DNA of 64,000 bases from Pseudomonadota bacterium (GCA_020161855.1 JAIUNJ010000004.1:248001-312000), one strand, 5' to 3'. Shown: positions 1 to 9,778, numbered from the stretch's first letter. The notes: generated from the letters alone by a model not told the origin. A program made the numbers and translations.

Positions 1-1023
1 ATCCGCCCCTGTGTCGGGGCAACCTATTGCCTTGATCGCATCTATCAGGGCGGCGAGGCCTATTGCATCCACAACCCGGCGACAGGCCGCGAAGTGACCA
101 TGCCGCACATCATCCCCAAGGCGGAGCGGCAGCGCCGCGTCATCGTCGTTGGGGCAGGACCTGCGGGGCTTGAGGCCGCTCGCGTGGCGGGCGAGCGTGG
201 CCATCAGGTGACGGTCTTCGAGGCGGCCAATGAGCCGGGCGGCCAGATCCGCCTGACGGCACGTTCAAAGCGGCGCAGCGAGATGATCGGCATCGTCGAC
301 TGGCGCAAGAGCCAGTGCGACCGGCTCGGTGTTGCGTTCCATTTCAACACCTATGCCGAGCGGGCCCATGTCGACGAGGCCCTGGCAGGTGGTGACGGTA
401 CCGTGATCATTGCCACGGGTGGCTTTCCGCACAAGAATGTCCTGAAGACCGGTGATGACCTCACCGTCACGGCCTGGGATATTCTTTCCGGTGATGTGAA
501 GCCGGGCAGCAATGTCCTGCTCTATGACGATGCCGGTGATCACACCGCTTTGCAGGCCGCCGAGGTGATCGCGAAGTCGGGTGCAAAGCTTGAGATCATG
601 ACGCCGGACCGTTCCTTCTCGCCGGATGTCATGGGCATGAATCTCGTGCCCTACATGCGCGAGCTGCAGAAGCTCGATACGACCTTCACCGTCACCTTCC
701 GGCTAGAGGATGTGGTGCGCGAAGGAAACCAGCTTCGTGCTATCATCGGCAGCGACTATGGCGGCGTGCGCAAGGAAAGGCTCTTTGACCAGGTGGTGGT
801 CAATCACGGCACCCGCCCGCTCGACGATCTCTATTTCGAACTCAAGCCTCTGTCCCGCAATCTGGGTGCCGTTGACTATGACGCGCTCATCAATGGCAGG
901 CCGCAGGCCATGGCAAAGAATCCGGAGGGGCGTTTCGATCTCTATCGCATCGGCGATGCAGTATCGGCGCGGAACACCCATGCCGCGATCTATGATGCAC
1001 TGCGGTTGATGAAGGACATCTGA
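1..1023 (+). CDS. FAD/NADH:flavin oxidoreductase of the TMADH/N-methylproline demethylase type, C-terminal part (5' end outside window)
   Basis: The reading frame is open from base 1, so the N-terminal FMN barrel lies outside the window. What remains starts with the iron-sulfur segment (Cys at fragment residues 4, 10 and 22), followed by a Rossmann ADP-binding fold with the motif VVGAGPAGLEAARV, an acidic strand end (VFEAANEPGGQ), a second nucleotide-binding half (VIIATGG), and a C-terminal GDAVSARNTHAAIYDALR segment. Trimethylamine dehydrogenase and relatives demethylate N-methylated substrates with FMN, a 4Fe-4S cluster and an ADP/FAD domain. The RPCVGATYC form resembles rhizobial N-methylproline (stachydrine pathway) demethylases. 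The central residue of the usual CxxCxxC is Ala here. The class is clear; the substrate is inference. Confidence 0.8.
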   Translation: MRPCVGATYCLDRIYQGGEAYCIHNPATGREVTMPHIIPKAERQRRVIVVGAGPAGLEAARVAGERGHQVTVFEAANEPGGQIRLTARSKRRSEMIGIVDWRKSQCDRLGVAFHFNTYAERAHVDEALAGGDGTVIIATGGFPHKNVLKTGDDLTVTAWDILSGDVKPGSNVLLYDDAGDHTALQAAEVIAKSGAKLEIMTPDRSFSPDVMGMNLVPYMRELQKLDTTFTVTFRLEDVVREGNQLRAIIGSDYGGVRKERLFDQVVVNHGTRPLDDLYFELKPLSRNLGAVDYDALINGRPQAMAKNPEGRFDLYRIGDAVSARNTHAAIYDALRLMKDI

Positions 1024-1076
1024 GGCCTTGCGCGGCGACATGTGTCCGTTGCATCGTTGCCGCAGGGAGGACTTCA

Positions 1077-1535
1077 ATGCTCAAGAAACTTGATCCGCTG
1101 CTCAATGCGGATGTGCTCTATGTGCTGCGTGCCATGGGCCATGGCGACGACATCGTCATTTGCGACACGAATTTCCCGGCCGACTCGGTGGCCAAGCAGA
1201 CGGCCCATGGCAAGCTGCTGCGGATCGATGCGGACGCACCGCGCACAGCGCGTGCCATTCTCTCGCTGTATCCGCTCGACAGTTTTGTCGATGATGCCGC
1301 CCTCCGCATGGAGGTCGTGGGCAAGCCCAAGGAAGTGCCTGTCGTGCAGCAGGAGGTGCAGGCCGAGATCGACAAGGCCGAAGGCAAGTCCTGGCCACTG
1401 GGCGCGATTGAACGTTTCGCCTTTTATGAGCGGGCCAAGAAGGCCTATGCCGTCGTGCAAAGCCAGGAGCGCCGTTTCTACGGATGCTTCATCCTCAAGA
1501 AGGGCGTGATCCCGCCTGACGCGCAGCTGGGCTGA
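1077..1535 (+). CDS. RbsD/FucU family sugar mutarotase
   Basis: A 152-residue protein whose N-terminus (LLNADVLYVLRAMGHGD, then DTNFPADS) matches the RbsD/FucU fold, which interconverts anomers of free ribose or fucose in the cytoplasm. The early MGHGD-type segment carries the catalytic His, and the C-terminal ERRFYGCFILKKGV segment is typical. It looks closer to FucU than to E. coli RbsD. The ATG follows a good GGAGG (aGGGAGGacttca). Ribokinase starts 5 bp after the stop, so the two probably form one operon in which the mutarotase supplies the sugar anomer to the kinase. Which sugar is used cannot be read from sequence. Confidence 0.85.
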   Translation: MLKKLDPLLNADVLYVLRAMGHGDDIVICDTNFPADSVAKQTAHGKLLRIDADAPRTARAILSLYPLDSFVDDAALRMEVVGKPKEVPVVQQEVQAEIDKAEGKSWPLGAIERFAFYERAKKAYAVVQSQERRFYGCFILKKGVIPPDAQLG

Positions 1536-1540
1536 GCATC

Positions 1541-2467
1541 ATGGCGAAGGCTGGCGTTTGCATCCTCGGCATCTATGTGGCGGACCTGGCATTCCGGGCC
1601 GACCGCCAACCCATCATGGGCGAAACGATCATGGGCACGTCCTTCGCCATGGGGCCGGGGGGGAAGGGCTCCAACCAGACCGTGGCGGCGGCGCGCGCGG
1701 GGGCGAAGGTCACCTTCATCAGCAAGCTCGGCAAGGATGACTTTGGCGACGCGGCACTCGCCATGTATGCCCGAGAAGGTGTTGCGGTGCGGGCGGAGCA
1801 GGTGAGCGACAACTCGACCGGGGCCGCCTACATCTTCGTGCAGAACAACACAGGTGCCAACGCCATCATTGTCGTGCCGGGTGCTGCGGGCACGATCAAC
1901 GTGGCGGATGTCGAACGCAATGCCGATGCCATCCGCGATGCTTCGGTTTTCATGACCCAGCTCGAACAGCCGATCCCTTCCGCCGTACGCGGGCTTGAGA
2001 TTGCCAAGGCTGCGGGCACGACAACCATTCTCAACACAGCGCCTGCCGCACCGCTCGATGATTCCATCTTCAGGCTCTGCGATTACGTGACGCCCAACGA
2101 GAGCGAGGCGAGCGCCATCACCGGCGTCGAGGTGACGGATGTCGATTCTGCCCGCAAGGCCGCCGATGTGCTGTTGAGAAAGGGTGTCGGCACCGTGCTG
2201 GTGACGTTGGGCGGGCAGGGATCGCTGCTGCACACGGCAGAGAAATCCGTCCATGTTCCGATCTTCTCTGCCGGAAAGGTCGTCGATACGACAGGCGCCG
2301 GCGATGCCTTCAATGGCGGCTTCGCGGCGGCACTGGCCAGGGGTGAAACGCCGGAGGCCGCGGCCCGCTTCGGCAGCGCCGTGGCTGGTCTTTCTGTCAC
2401 GAAGCCGGGGACGGCGGGATCAATGCCGACACTGGCAGACGTGAAAGCCTTGCTGGCGAAATCCTAG
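1541..2467 (+). CDS. rbsK: ribokinase / PfkB-family carbohydrate kinase
   Basis: A 308-residue PfkB kinase. The N-terminal GGKGSNQTVAAARAGA motif (about residues 44-60) and the C-terminal VDTTGAGDAFNGGFAAAL (about 245-263), with the catalytic Asp and the anion hole, are both intact. Length is normal for ribokinase, which phosphorylates D-ribose at O5 with ATP. It follows the mutarotase gene by 5 bp. Its stop overlaps the stop of the convergent asparaginase gene by 4 bp. The assignment to ribose rather than another pentose is inferred from the family and the RbsD-like neighbour. Confidence 0.87.
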   Translation: MAKAGVCILGIYVADLAFRADRQPIMGETIMGTSFAMGPGGKGSNQTVAAARAGAKVTFISKLGKDDFGDAALAMYAREGVAVRAEQVSDNSTGAAYIFVQNNTGANAIIVVPGAAGTINVADVERNADAIRDASVFMTQLEQPIPSAVRGLEIAKAAGTTTILNTAPAAPLDDSIFRLCDYVTPNESEASAITGVEVTDVDSARKAADVLLRKGVGTVLVTLGGQGSLLHTAEKSVHVPIFSAGKVVDTTGAGDAFNGGFAAALARGETPEAAARFGSAVAGLSVTKPGTAGSMPTLADVKALLAKS

Positions 2468-3441
2468 CCGGCGGCACTGACATCGCCGACCACAAGGCCG
2501 CGCCAGTTCTTGAGCGTGACGTGGGCGTGCTTGGCGAGAACATCGCGCTCTTCGGGCGACCAGACATCAAGCTGCAGCAGGGTCTGGGAAATGGCTGCCT
2601 CGGCGGCACGGAAGGAGCCATCCTCGCATTTGAGGGCAAAGCCCAGCCCGGCATGGGGAATGCAGCCGCAGAAAACGCCTTCGGCTCCCACCTTGATGAA
2701 GAGCCGGGGCAACTCCTGCATGATGATTGTATCGAAGCGGTTGCTGCCCGCGATCATGAAGGGGTGCTTGCGCGCGGCACGGATGATCCATTGCCCGGCC
2801 TTGTGTTCGGGAGCGGCAAGGCGGGCAAAGCCCAGCGCCATGTTGCGCAAGGGATAGGCCCAGGTCGGAACCGAACAGCCGTCGATGCCGACGGGGGCGG
2901 TGGAGAGATCGACGTCGCAGATGCGGGCCATGGCCTCTGCGACGGCCCGCTGCACCGGATGCCCGAGCTTCACATAGCCATCGGAGTCAGCGCCAAGCTG
3001 TCTGGCAAGTGCGAGCATGCCAGCATGCTTGCCGGAACAGTTGTTGTGGATGGCGCGCGGCTCCTGCCCCGACTGGGCCAGTGAGATGACGTCCTGGCGT
3101 TCATGCGGCCAGTGCGCGCCGCACTCATACTGCGCCTCGGCATTGCCGGCCTTCTTCAGGATCGAAGCGGCGACTCGCAGGTGCTCCGGCTCGCCGTTGT
3201 GCGAGGAGCAGCACAGGGCGATCTCCTCGTCGTTGAGGCTAAAGCGTTCGGCAGCACCGCTCTCAATGAGCGGCAGGCACTGGAAAGCCTTGATCGCCGA
3301 GCGCGGATAGACCGCTGCCGCAATGTCGCCTGACGAGAGGACAATGCGGCCCGCCGCGTCGCTCACCGCACAGGCGCCGCGATGCTGGCTCTCGACGATA
3401 CCGCCGCGGCTGACCGTGGCAATGATGGGATTGGGAGTCAT
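2464..3441 (-). CDS. ansA: L-asparaginase, rhizobial type (asparaginase II family, AnsA/ReAV-like)
   Basis: 325 residues from the ATG that shares one base with the MFS stop (TGATG), which makes translational coupling likely. The family (PF06089) is unrelated to E. coli asparaginases and is typified by Rhizobium etli enzymes, which hydrolyse L-asparagine to aspartate and ammonia. The known active-site and zinc elements are visible: a Ser-x-x-Lys pair in AVYPRSAIKAFQ, Cys and Lys in NNCSGKHAG, and the second Cys in DGCSVPTWAYPL. An upstream in-frame GTG adds 10 residues, but the coupled ATG fits better. The MFS upstream may import an amino acid or peptide for it; that is inference. Confidence 0.88.
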   Translation of the reverse strand: MTPNPIIATVSRGGIVESQHRGACAVSDAAGRIVLSSGDIAAAVYPRSAIKAFQCLPLIESGAAERFSLNDEEIALCCSSHNGEPEHLRVAASILKKAGNAEAQYECGAHWPHERQDVISLAQSGQEPRAIHNNCSGKHAGMLALARQLGADSDGYVKLGHPVQRAVAEAMARICDVDLSTAPVGIDGCSVPTWAYPLRNMALGFARLAAPEHKAGQWIIRAARKHPFMIAGSNRFDTIIMQELPRLFIKVGAEGVFCGCIPHAGLGFALKCEDGSFRAAEAAISQTLLQLDVWSPEERDVLAKHAHVTLKNWRGLVVGDVSAAG

Positions 3442-4655
3442 CAGGTTTCTTTCCGGGGCCAGAGGTACCACAACAGGGCGAGAATTTGCAGAGCCAGAAA
3501 AAGACCGAACGCCCAGACATAGGCGTGCGGATCATAGCCCGTGGCGGTGGGCGCGAAGAGGCCGATCACCAGGCCCACGCCATATTGCGCGGCAAAGGCC
3601 GTGACGAACATGGCGAAGTTGATGGTGGAGTTGGCGCGGCCTGACAGATGCTCGCCAACGCGCGCTGCAAACCAGGGAAAGGCGAGCACCGCTGACTGGC
3701 CGACGGCCGCCAGCATCAGCCAGGCCGGGAGCGCAAGCGCCTTGACCTGAAAGACGATGATGGCCTGTGACAGCAGATGCAGGGCGTAGAGCCCGAGGAA
3801 AGTCTGCATGGGGCCAATGCCACGGCGCTGCAGGCGGTCGGCGATCACGCCGATGAGGAAGATGCCGACGGTGAAGGACACCGCCATCCAGAACAGCTCG
3901 CGAGCGGCCTCATGCGGTGCAAAGCCCATCACATCGCGGAACCAGGGACCGGCCCAGAGTGTCTGGTAGGCGATGGGCACACCGGCAGCGAGGCCGAGGA
4001 GGGGCGCCAGCCGCCAGAACAGCGGCAGCTTCAGAATGCCGACCAGTTCCTTTGCCTGTTGCGGGAAGCCGGCGGCACTGCTGGCCCCTTGCTTCTCGGG
4101 GACCGCCAGGAAGACAAAGACCGCAGACAGGGCAACCAGGGCCGACAGCACAAGGAAGACGTTCCGCCAGCCGATGGCATCGGACAGCATCGCCGTGGGT
4201 TCGGTCGCGATGACGAGGCCGATGGCACCCATCGACATGATCGAGGTATTGGCCAGCGAACGGCGCTCCATCGGAACCCAGAGCGAGCTCGACTTGTAGC
4301 TTGCCATGAGCCCGGCGGAGAAGCCGAAGCCGATCACTGCGCGCGCGGCGAAAAGGCTGAGGAAGTTGGGCGCAAGGGCGAAGCCGACGCAGCCAAGGGC
4401 GGCGATGAGGAGGAGGGTGGTCTGCACCCGGCGCGGCCCATAGCGGTCGAGCAGGACACCAAGCGGCAGCTGGAAGGCCGAGAAGGCCAGCAGATAGGCC
4501 GCCGTGAGGAGGCCCAGTTCGGCGGGGCCGATGCCGAACTCGCGGACAAGATCGGGGGCCACCACGGCATTCACGGCGCGCAGGAGATAGGAGAGCAGGT
4601 AGCCGCAGGCGAAGGGAAAGAGCGCCAGGAAGAGGGTGAAGGGCCGGACAGTCAT
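3441..4655 (-). CDS. MFS transporter
   Basis: 404 residues with twelve predictable hydrophobic segments and the MFS loop motif after TM2 (GVLLDRYGPRRVQT, about residues 66-79). The N-terminus is short and runs straight into TM1 (FTLFLALFPFACGYLLSYLL). It lies in the inner membrane and is co-transcribed with the asparaginase gene, whose start overlaps its stop by one base. Substrate is unknown; the coupling suggests asparagine, another amino acid or a related metabolite. It is divergent from the glutamine amidotransferase gene, with about 107 bp between them. Confidence 0.8.
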   Translation of the reverse strand: MTVRPFTLFLALFPFACGYLLSYLLRAVNAVVAPDLVREFGIGPAELGLLTAAYLLAFSAFQLPLGVLLDRYGPRRVQTTLLLIAALGCVGFALAPNFLSLFAARAVIGFGFSAGLMASYKSSSLWVPMERRSLANTSIMSMGAIGLVIATEPTAMLSDAIGWRNVFLVLSALVALSAVFVFLAVPEKQGASSAAGFPQQAKELVGILKLPLFWRLAPLLGLAAGVPIAYQTLWAGPWFRDVMGFAPHEAARELFWMAVSFTVGIFLIGVIADRLQRRGIGPMQTFLGLYALHLLSQAIIVFQVKALALPAWLMLAAVGQSAVLAFPWFAARVGEHLSGRANSTINFAMFVTAFAAQYGVGLVIGLFAPTATGYDPHAYVWAFGLFLALQILALLWYLWPRKET

Positions 4656-4762
4656 GTGATCTTAACGTCTAGCCCTCAGAGCGAAGCTGCGGCAATCGAA
4701 TCATTGCATTCCGTCATGCCGCTCCTATATGGCGCCTTTCCTTTTTTGAGGATCGAACGGCA

Positions 4763-5488
4763 ATGCTCAAGCGAGCCCTGGTTTTTCAACACATGGATGA
4801 TGAACCGGCCGGACTGTTTGGCCAGTTCCTTGAAGCGCGCGGTGCGAGCCTCGACGTCGTTATGCTGCATCGCGGCCAGGCCATTCCCTCGCTCGCCCCT
4901 TACGACTTCCTGCTGGTGATGGGCGGAGCCATGGATGTGTGGGAGGAAGACGCCCACCCCTGGCTCAAGGCCGAGAAGCAGGCCATCCGCGAATGGGCCT
5001 TCGACTACAACCGCCCCTATTTCGGCGTCTGCCTCGGGCTGCAGCTTCTGGCGGAGGCCGCGGGCGGCAAGGTCGGCCTGGCGCAGGCGGCGGAAGTGGG
5101 GATCGGCGCGATCGATCTGAAGGGCCGCCATGCCCTGACGGCGGGCCTGCCCAAGTCCTTCCGGATGATGCAGTGGCATCATGCCGAGGTGAGCGAATTG
5201 CCGGCCGGGGCCACGGTGCTTGCATCATCGGCGGTGTCGCCGGTGCAGGTCATGGCGCTGGGCGATTGCATGGTGGGCACGCAATTCCATGGCGAGCTGA
5301 CGCCAGCCCTTGTCGATCGCTGGGCCCACCTGCCGCAATACATCACGTGGCTGGAGCAGGCGCTTGGGGCTGATGCCTATGCCCGGGTGCGGGCCGAGGC
5401 CCTGCCGCTCATGCCGCATATGCGCCGGGTGAGCGAGCGCATGTTCACCAACCTGGTGGATGGCAAGGCGCTCAGGGTTGCCGCCTAA
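4763..5488 (+). CDS. class I glutamine amidotransferase-like protein
   Basis: A 241-residue stand-alone GATase-1 domain. The nucleophile elbow YFGVCLGLQLLAEA (Cys near residue 93) is present and the C-terminal catalytic pair appears as QFHGELT rather than the usual QWHPE, with His and Glu conserved. The N-terminal segment resembles GMP-synthase-like amidotransferases that bind amino-group donors for unknown acceptors. No synthetase partner is adjacent. It is transcribed alone and followed by an intrinsic terminator at 5602-5636. The specific reaction cannot be assigned. Confidence 0.75.
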   Translation: MLKRALVFQHMDDEPAGLFGQFLEARGASLDVVMLHRGQAIPSLAPYDFLLVMGGAMDVWEEDAHPWLKAEKQAIREWAFDYNRPYFGVCLGLQLLAEAAGGKVGLAQAAEVGIGAIDLKGRHALTAGLPKSFRMMQWHHAEVSELPAGATVLASSAVSPVQVMALGDCMVGTQFHGELTPALVDRWAHLPQYITWLEQALGADAYARVRAEALPLMPHMRRVSERMFTNLVDGKALRVAA

Positions 5489-5789
5489 GCCACTGCTGAC
5501 AAAGCAGAAACGAATAAAATTCCCATAAACTGAATTTAGTGCTTGACAGGCGCGCGGTGTTTCACTAGTTTTGTGGACAATCCAGAAATGGGTTCAGAGA
5601 CAAGGCAGAGCGGCGGCAACGCCCCTCTGCCTTTTTCATTCCACCAACAACAGTCCTGCAAGCCGAGTGAGGACGACGTGGGTGGGGTAGGGCTGATCCA
5701 GGTTTGGAGAATTGTGATGCAGCCTAAGACGAAGCTGGGTTCCAGCTTGCGCTGGAATGACGAGGTGGTGCTGGAGCAGGCCGAGGGGC
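5489..5789. other. 301-bp intergenic region with promoter-like element, terminator and hairpin
   Basis: There is no convincing gene here. On the plus strand TTGACA (5543-5548) lies 17 bp upstream of TAGTTT (5566-5571). About 30 bp later comes a strong intrinsic terminator (5602-5636). A separate hairpin TTCCAGC-TTGC-GCTGGAA (5741-5758) lies just downstream of the minus-strand aldolase gene. The terminator explains transcription end for the amidotransferase gene; the promoter inside the region would give a transcript of only about 60 nt. Confidence 0.5.
5602..5636 (+). terminator. Rho-independent terminator
   Basis: The stem AAGGCAGAG (5602-5610) pairs perfectly with CTCTGCCTT (5625-5633), and the T-run continues to 5636. 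It lies 113 bp after the amidotransferase stop and also just after the promoter-like element at 5543-5571. Confidence 0.75.
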
Positions 5790-6776
5790 CTAGTTCGCGT
5801 TCAGTGTCTGGCGGTATTTCTCGGCGTCCCAGTTGAGAAGCTGATCGATCTCCGCCGCGCTCAGGGCCTTGAGCCGGGCCGAGGGATCGAGACGGCGGAA
5901 CACGTCACCGGCGCAACGCAGCATCGGCTCAACGGACGACTTGGCGCTTTTGTGGACAAGTACGCCTGCACCCGGCACGGAGATGGCGGGCTGGCCGGAA
6001 GTGGCATCTTGCGGAATGCTGGTGCCGAGAAAGACCACATGGTCGGGATAGTAGACGTTCTGGCAGCCATGCTGGCAGGACCAGCCATCGAGTGCAATGT
6101 CGTGGCAGGCGGGATCTTCCGGCAGGCGATAACCGGTGCCCTCAGCCTTCGCCTTGAGGGCAGCGAGGTCGGGCGTGCCGAGGCTGCGGACCGGGCGTTG
6201 CACCGCTGCGACAACACGGGAAAGCAGGGCCTCGGCCTCCTTGACTGTGTCTGCCGCGACGGCAAGCCCGTGATTGCCAAGCACCAGCACGTCGACGCCC
6301 GGCCTGATGGCGCCCTTGATGGCGCGGGAGAGCATCAGGCCCGGGCGCGCATAGGGCACCCAGGCCCAATGGAAGTCCTTGAGGCGCTCACCGATGAGGG
6401 CCTTGCCGTTCTCCTGGACGGCAAAGGCGATGGTGTTCACACAATGCACATGGACGACGACCTTCTGGGGCATCAATCCGTGTACGGAGGTTTCGATGGA
6501 GGGACGGAGGCCCGACGGGTTCAACTCCTGCCGGACGAAATCGGTGCAGGACTCGCAGGCCGGATCGTCGGCGGCCAGTGCCGCAGTGAGGCGCGGCATG
6601 TCGAGCGGCACGAAGATATCCTTGGCCCCGGCGTCGCGTAGCCAGGTGCCCGAGGCCTTGATCCACATGACGCCATCCTTCTTCAGCGAGGTGTTGCCGC
6701 CGGCAGCCTGCACCAGAAGCGGGTCGCTGCCGACCTTGGCCGACAGGGTTCGCAGGGCCTTCATTTCATCCGACAT
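5790..6776 (-). CDS. class II aldolase/adducin domain protein
   Basis: 328 residues from an ATG (MSDEMKAL) placed 13 bp after the glpK stop. The class II aldolase core is clear: AAGGNTSLK near residues 21-29, KASGTWLRDA about 37-46, HVHCVNTIAF with the first zinc histidines, and LGNHGL with the third. About 100 C-terminal residues follow the core, making it longer than fuculose-phosphate aldolase (about 215). Related domains cleave ketose 1-phosphates to DHAP plus an aldehyde. As the last gene of a glp operon it could feed DHAP or act on a phosphorylated polyol; substrate is inference. Confidence 0.78.
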   Translation of the reverse strand: MSDEMKALRTLSAKVGSDPLLVQAAGGNTSLKKDGVMWIKASGTWLRDAGAKDIFVPLDMPRLTAALAADDPACESCTDFVRQELNPSGLRPSIETSVHGLMPQKVVVHVHCVNTIAFAVQENGKALIGERLKDFHWAWVPYARPGLMLSRAIKGAIRPGVDVLVLGNHGLAVAADTVKEAEALLSRVVAAVQRPVRSLGTPDLAALKAKAEGTGYRLPEDPACHDIALDGWSCQHGCQNVYYPDHVVFLGTSIPQDATSGQPAISVPGAGVLVHKSAKSSVEPMLRCAGDVFRRLDPSARLKALSAAEIDQLLNWDAEKYRQTLNAN

Positions 6777-6789
6777 GGTCTTCCTTTCA

Positions 6790-8274
6790 TCAGGCCAGCA
6801 GTTTTCTGACGGCATCCTGCCAGCCGGCATATTTGGCCTCCCGGAGGGCAGGCTTCATCTTCGGGGTGAAGCGCTTCTGGCGCTTCCAGGCCCTGGCGAA
6901 AACCTCGGGCTCCGGCAGCAGGCCGGACTGGAGCCCGGCGAGATAGGCGGCTCCCAGCGCCGTGGTTTCCAGGATCTTCGGGCGGTCAACGGGGGCATCG
7001 AGGATGTCGGCGAGGCATTGCATGGTCCAGTCCGAGGCGGTCATGCCGCCATCGACGCGAAGCACCGTGTCGCCGGAGCTGCCCCAGTCCTTGCGCATGG
7101 CCTCGAGCAGGTCCCGTGTCTGGTAGCAAACGGACTCAAGGGCGGCCCGGGCCAGTTCCCTGTTGGTCGTGCCGCGGGTCAGGCCGAAGAGCGCGCCGCG
7201 CGCCTCGGCGTTCCAGTAGGGCGCGCCAAGGCCGACAAAGGCAGGCACCAGATAGACCTGCTGCGTGGTGTCAGCCGCCTTGGCAAGCGATCCCGTCTCG
7301 CCGGCTGAATCGATCACCTTCAGGCCATCGCGCAGCCATTGCACGGCGGCACCGGCAATGAAGATCGCCCCTTCCAGGGCATAGGTACGCTTGCCCTTGA
7401 ACTGATAGGCGATTGTGGTGAGCAGCCTGTTGCGTGAGGTGACGGCCTTTGCGCCGGTGTTGAGAAGGGCAAAGCAGCCCGTGCCATAGGTCGATTTCAC
7501 CATGCCGGGCGTGAAACAGGCCTGGCCGATGGTGGCAGCCTGCTGGTCTCCGGCAACACCGCCAATGGGAATGGCGGCACCGAGGATGCGCGCGTCGGTG
7601 ACACCGAAGTCATCGGCGCAATTCCTGACATCTGGCAGAAGGCTGCGCGGAATCGTCAGGATACGGAGCAAATCCTCATCCCACGCGCCCTCGTGAATGT
7701 TATAGAGAAGGGTGCGCGAGGCATTGGTGGCGTCCGTGGCATGGACCTTGCCGCCGGTCAGCCGCCAGATGAGGAAGCAATCAATGGTGCCGAAAAGAAG
7801 CTCGCCGCGCTCGGCGGCGGCGCGCGCACCCTTGACGTTGTCGAGCAGCCACTTGAGCTTGGTGCCGGAGAAATAGGGATCGAGCAGCAGGCCGGTCCTT
7901 GCGGTGAACAGGGCCTCATGGCCCGCTTCGCGCAGCGACTTGCAGAGATCCGCGGTGCGCCGGTCCTGCCAGACGATGGCACGGTGGATCGGCTTGCCGG
8001 TCTTGCGGTTCCAGACGACGACGGTCTCGCGCTGGTTGGTGATGCCGATGGCGCGGATGGCGGAGGCGCGAAGCTTCGCCTTGCGCAGCGCCATCTTGCA
8101 GGTGGCAACGACACTTTTCCAGATTTCCTCGGCATCATGCTCGACCCAGCCCGAGGCCGGAAAGAACTGGCGGAACTCCTGCTGGCCGGAGGCCTTCGCC
8201 ACAAGCTTGCGGGTGAAGACGATGGCGCGGGAGGAGGTCGTTCCCTGGTCGATCGCGAGGATATGGTCGGCCAT
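6790..8274 (-). CDS. glpK: glycerol kinase
   Basis: 494 residues, the normal GlpK length, from [15 protein letters not shown]; a further in-frame ATG 12 codons upstream lies inside the glpD tail and is less likely. FGGY-kinase signatures are complete: [12 protein letters not shown] phosphate-1 loop, NQRETVVVW and QDRRT substrate loop, [20 protein letters not shown], and [15 protein letters not shown]. The enzyme phosphorylates glycerol to sn-glycerol 3-phosphate in the cytoplasm. It starts 13 bp after glpD, with the DeoR-type regulator further upstream in the same operon, so repression by GlpR is expected. No glpF facilitator gene is present in the window. Confidence 0.93.
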   Translation of the reverse strand: MADHILAIDQGTTSSRAIVFTRKLVAKASGQQEFRQFFPASGWVEHDAEEIWKSVVATCKMALRKAKLRASAIRAIGITNQRETVVVWNRKTGKPIHRAIVWQDRRTADLCKSLREAGHEALFTARTGLLLDPYFSGTKLKWLLDNVKGARAAAERGELLFGTIDCFLIWRLTGGKVHATDATNASRTLLYNIHEGAWDEDLLRILTIPRSLLPDVRNCADDFGVTDARILGAAIPIGGVAGDQQAATIGQACFTPGMVKSTYGTGCFALLNTGAKAVTSRNRLLTTIAYQFKGKRTYALEGAIFIAGAAVQWLRDGLKVIDSAGETGSLAKAADTTQQVYLVPAFVGLGAPYWNAEARGALFGLTRGTTNRELARAALESVCYQTRDLLEAMRKDWGSSGDTVLRVDGGMTASDWTMQCLADILDAPVDRPKILETTALGAAYLAGLQSGLLPEPEVFARAWKRQKRFTPKMKPALREAKYAGWQDAVRKLLA

Positions 8275-8287
8275 CAGCGCGTATCCC

Positions 8288-9778
8288 TCAGGCCGCGGCC
8301 CTGTCTTCACCGAGATAGGCGCGCAGGGCTTCCTGCTCGTCGGCCTTCATGTGCAGGCCAAGCTTGGAGCGGCGCCAGAGAATGTCGTCGGCGCTGCGGG
8401 CCCATTCCTTGGACTTGAGATGCTCGATCTCGCGCTCGCTGATCGGCCCGAAGAACTGCCCCAGATCGGCAGCAAAGCGGGCACCGGAAAGCATGCCCTC
8501 CACCTCCGTGCCATAGGCGCGGAAGAGGCGGCGCACGATCTGCGGCTTGAGGAAGGAATAGCTCCGCTGCAACTCGTCGATGCGCTTCTCGACTTCGTCA
8601 TAGGAAATGTCGCCGCCGGGAAGTGTGGACGATGCCGTCCAGGCCGGTTTCATCTGCGGGAAGAAGGGCTTCAGTTCGAGCAGCACGGATTCTGCCAGCT
8701 TGCGCGCCGTGGTGATCTTGCCGCCAAAGACCGAGAGCACCGGCGGCTGGCCTTCCGGCCTGTCGAGCTTGAGCACGTAGTCGCGGGTGGCTTCCTGGGC
8801 CTTGCTTGCGCCATCGTCATAGAGCGGGCGGATGCCGGCATAGGACCAGCGGATCTGCTCGCGCGTAACGGGCTTGCGGAAATATTCGCTGACCGCCTTG
8901 AGCAGGTAGTCGGTCTCGGCTTCGGAAATCTGCGGCTTGCCGGGATCGCCCTTGTGGTCCTGATCGGTGGTGCCGATCAGCGTGTAGTTCTGCTCATAGG
9001 GAATGGCAAAGCAGATGCGGCCATCGGCATTCTGGAAAATGTAGCAGCGGTCGTGGTCGTAGAGCTTCTCGACGACGAGATGGCTGCCCTTGACCATGCG
9101 GATGCGGTCCGGATCATTGCGGCCAACCACTTCGCCCAGCACCTGGCTGACCCAGGGGCCTGCCGAATTGACCAGTGCCGTTGCCGTGACGGTTTCCTTC
9201 TGACCGTTGGAGTCGATCTCGACGGTCCACTTGCCGTTTTCGCGGCGGGCCGAGGTGACGCGCGTGCGCGTACGGATCGTGGCACCGCGGGCCGCTGCAT
9301 CGCGGGCGCTGAGCGCAACGAGGCGGGCGTCCTCCACCCAGCAGTCGGAGTATTCATAGCCGCGCGTGAACTCGGGCTTCAGCGCCGCGCCGACCGGGTT
9401 GGTGGTGAGATCGAGGCTCGCTGTCGGTGGCAGGATCTTGCGGCCGCCAAGGTGATCATAGAGGAAGAGGCCGGTGCGGATGAGCCAGCGCGGCCGCAGC
9501 CCATCATGATGCGGAAGCACGAAGCGCAGCGGCCAGATGATATGCGGCGCCGACTTGAGCAGAACCTCGCGTTCGATCAGCGCTTCGCGGACAAGGCGGA
9601 ATTCATAGTGCTCGAGATAGCGCAAGCCGCCATGGATGAGCTTGGTGGAGGCCGACGACGTGCCGGAGGCAAGATCGTTCTGCTCGGCGAGGAACACCGA
9701 AAGGCCGCGGCCCGCGGCGTCGCGGGCAATGCCGCAACCATTGATACCGCCGCCGATGACAAAGAGATCGTAGTTCAT
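8288..9778 (-). CDS. glpD: aerobic glycerol-3-phosphate dehydrogenase
   Basis: 496 residues. The N-terminal FAD motif [19 protein letters not shown] (residues 7-25) and [13 protein letters not shown] (about 39-51) define GlpD. The remaining FAD-oxidoreductase core and the C-terminal helical domain ([42 protein letters not shown]) are present. The enzyme oxidises glycerol 3-phosphate to dihydroxyacetone phosphate at the inner membrane and passes electrons to ubiquinone. The start ATG shares one base with the glpR stop (TAATG-type join), so coupling with the regulator is likely. Confidence 0.93.
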   Translation of the reverse strand: MNYDLFVIGGGINGCGIARDAAGRGLSVFLAEQNDLASGTSSASTKLIHGGLRYLEHYEFRLVREALIEREVLLKSAPHIIWPLRFVLPHHDGLRPRWLIRTGLFLYDHLGGRKILPPTASLDLTTNPVGAALKPEFTRGYEYSDCWVEDARLVALSARDAAARGATIRTRTRVTSARRENGKWTVEIDSNGQKETVTATALVNSAGPWVSQVLGEVVGRNDPDRIRMVKGSHLVVEKLYDHDRCYIFQNADGRICFAIPYEQNYTLIGTTDQDHKGDPGKPQISEAETDYLLKAVSEYFRKPVTREQIRWSYAGIRPLYDDGASKAQEATRDYVLKLDRPEGQPPVLSVFGGKITTARKLAESVLLELKPFFPQMKPAWTASSTLPGGDISYDEVEKRIDELQRSYSFLKPQIVRRLFRAYGTEVEGMLSGARFAADLGQFFGPISEREIEHLKSKEWARSADDILWRRSKLGLHMKADEQEALRAYLGEDRAAA

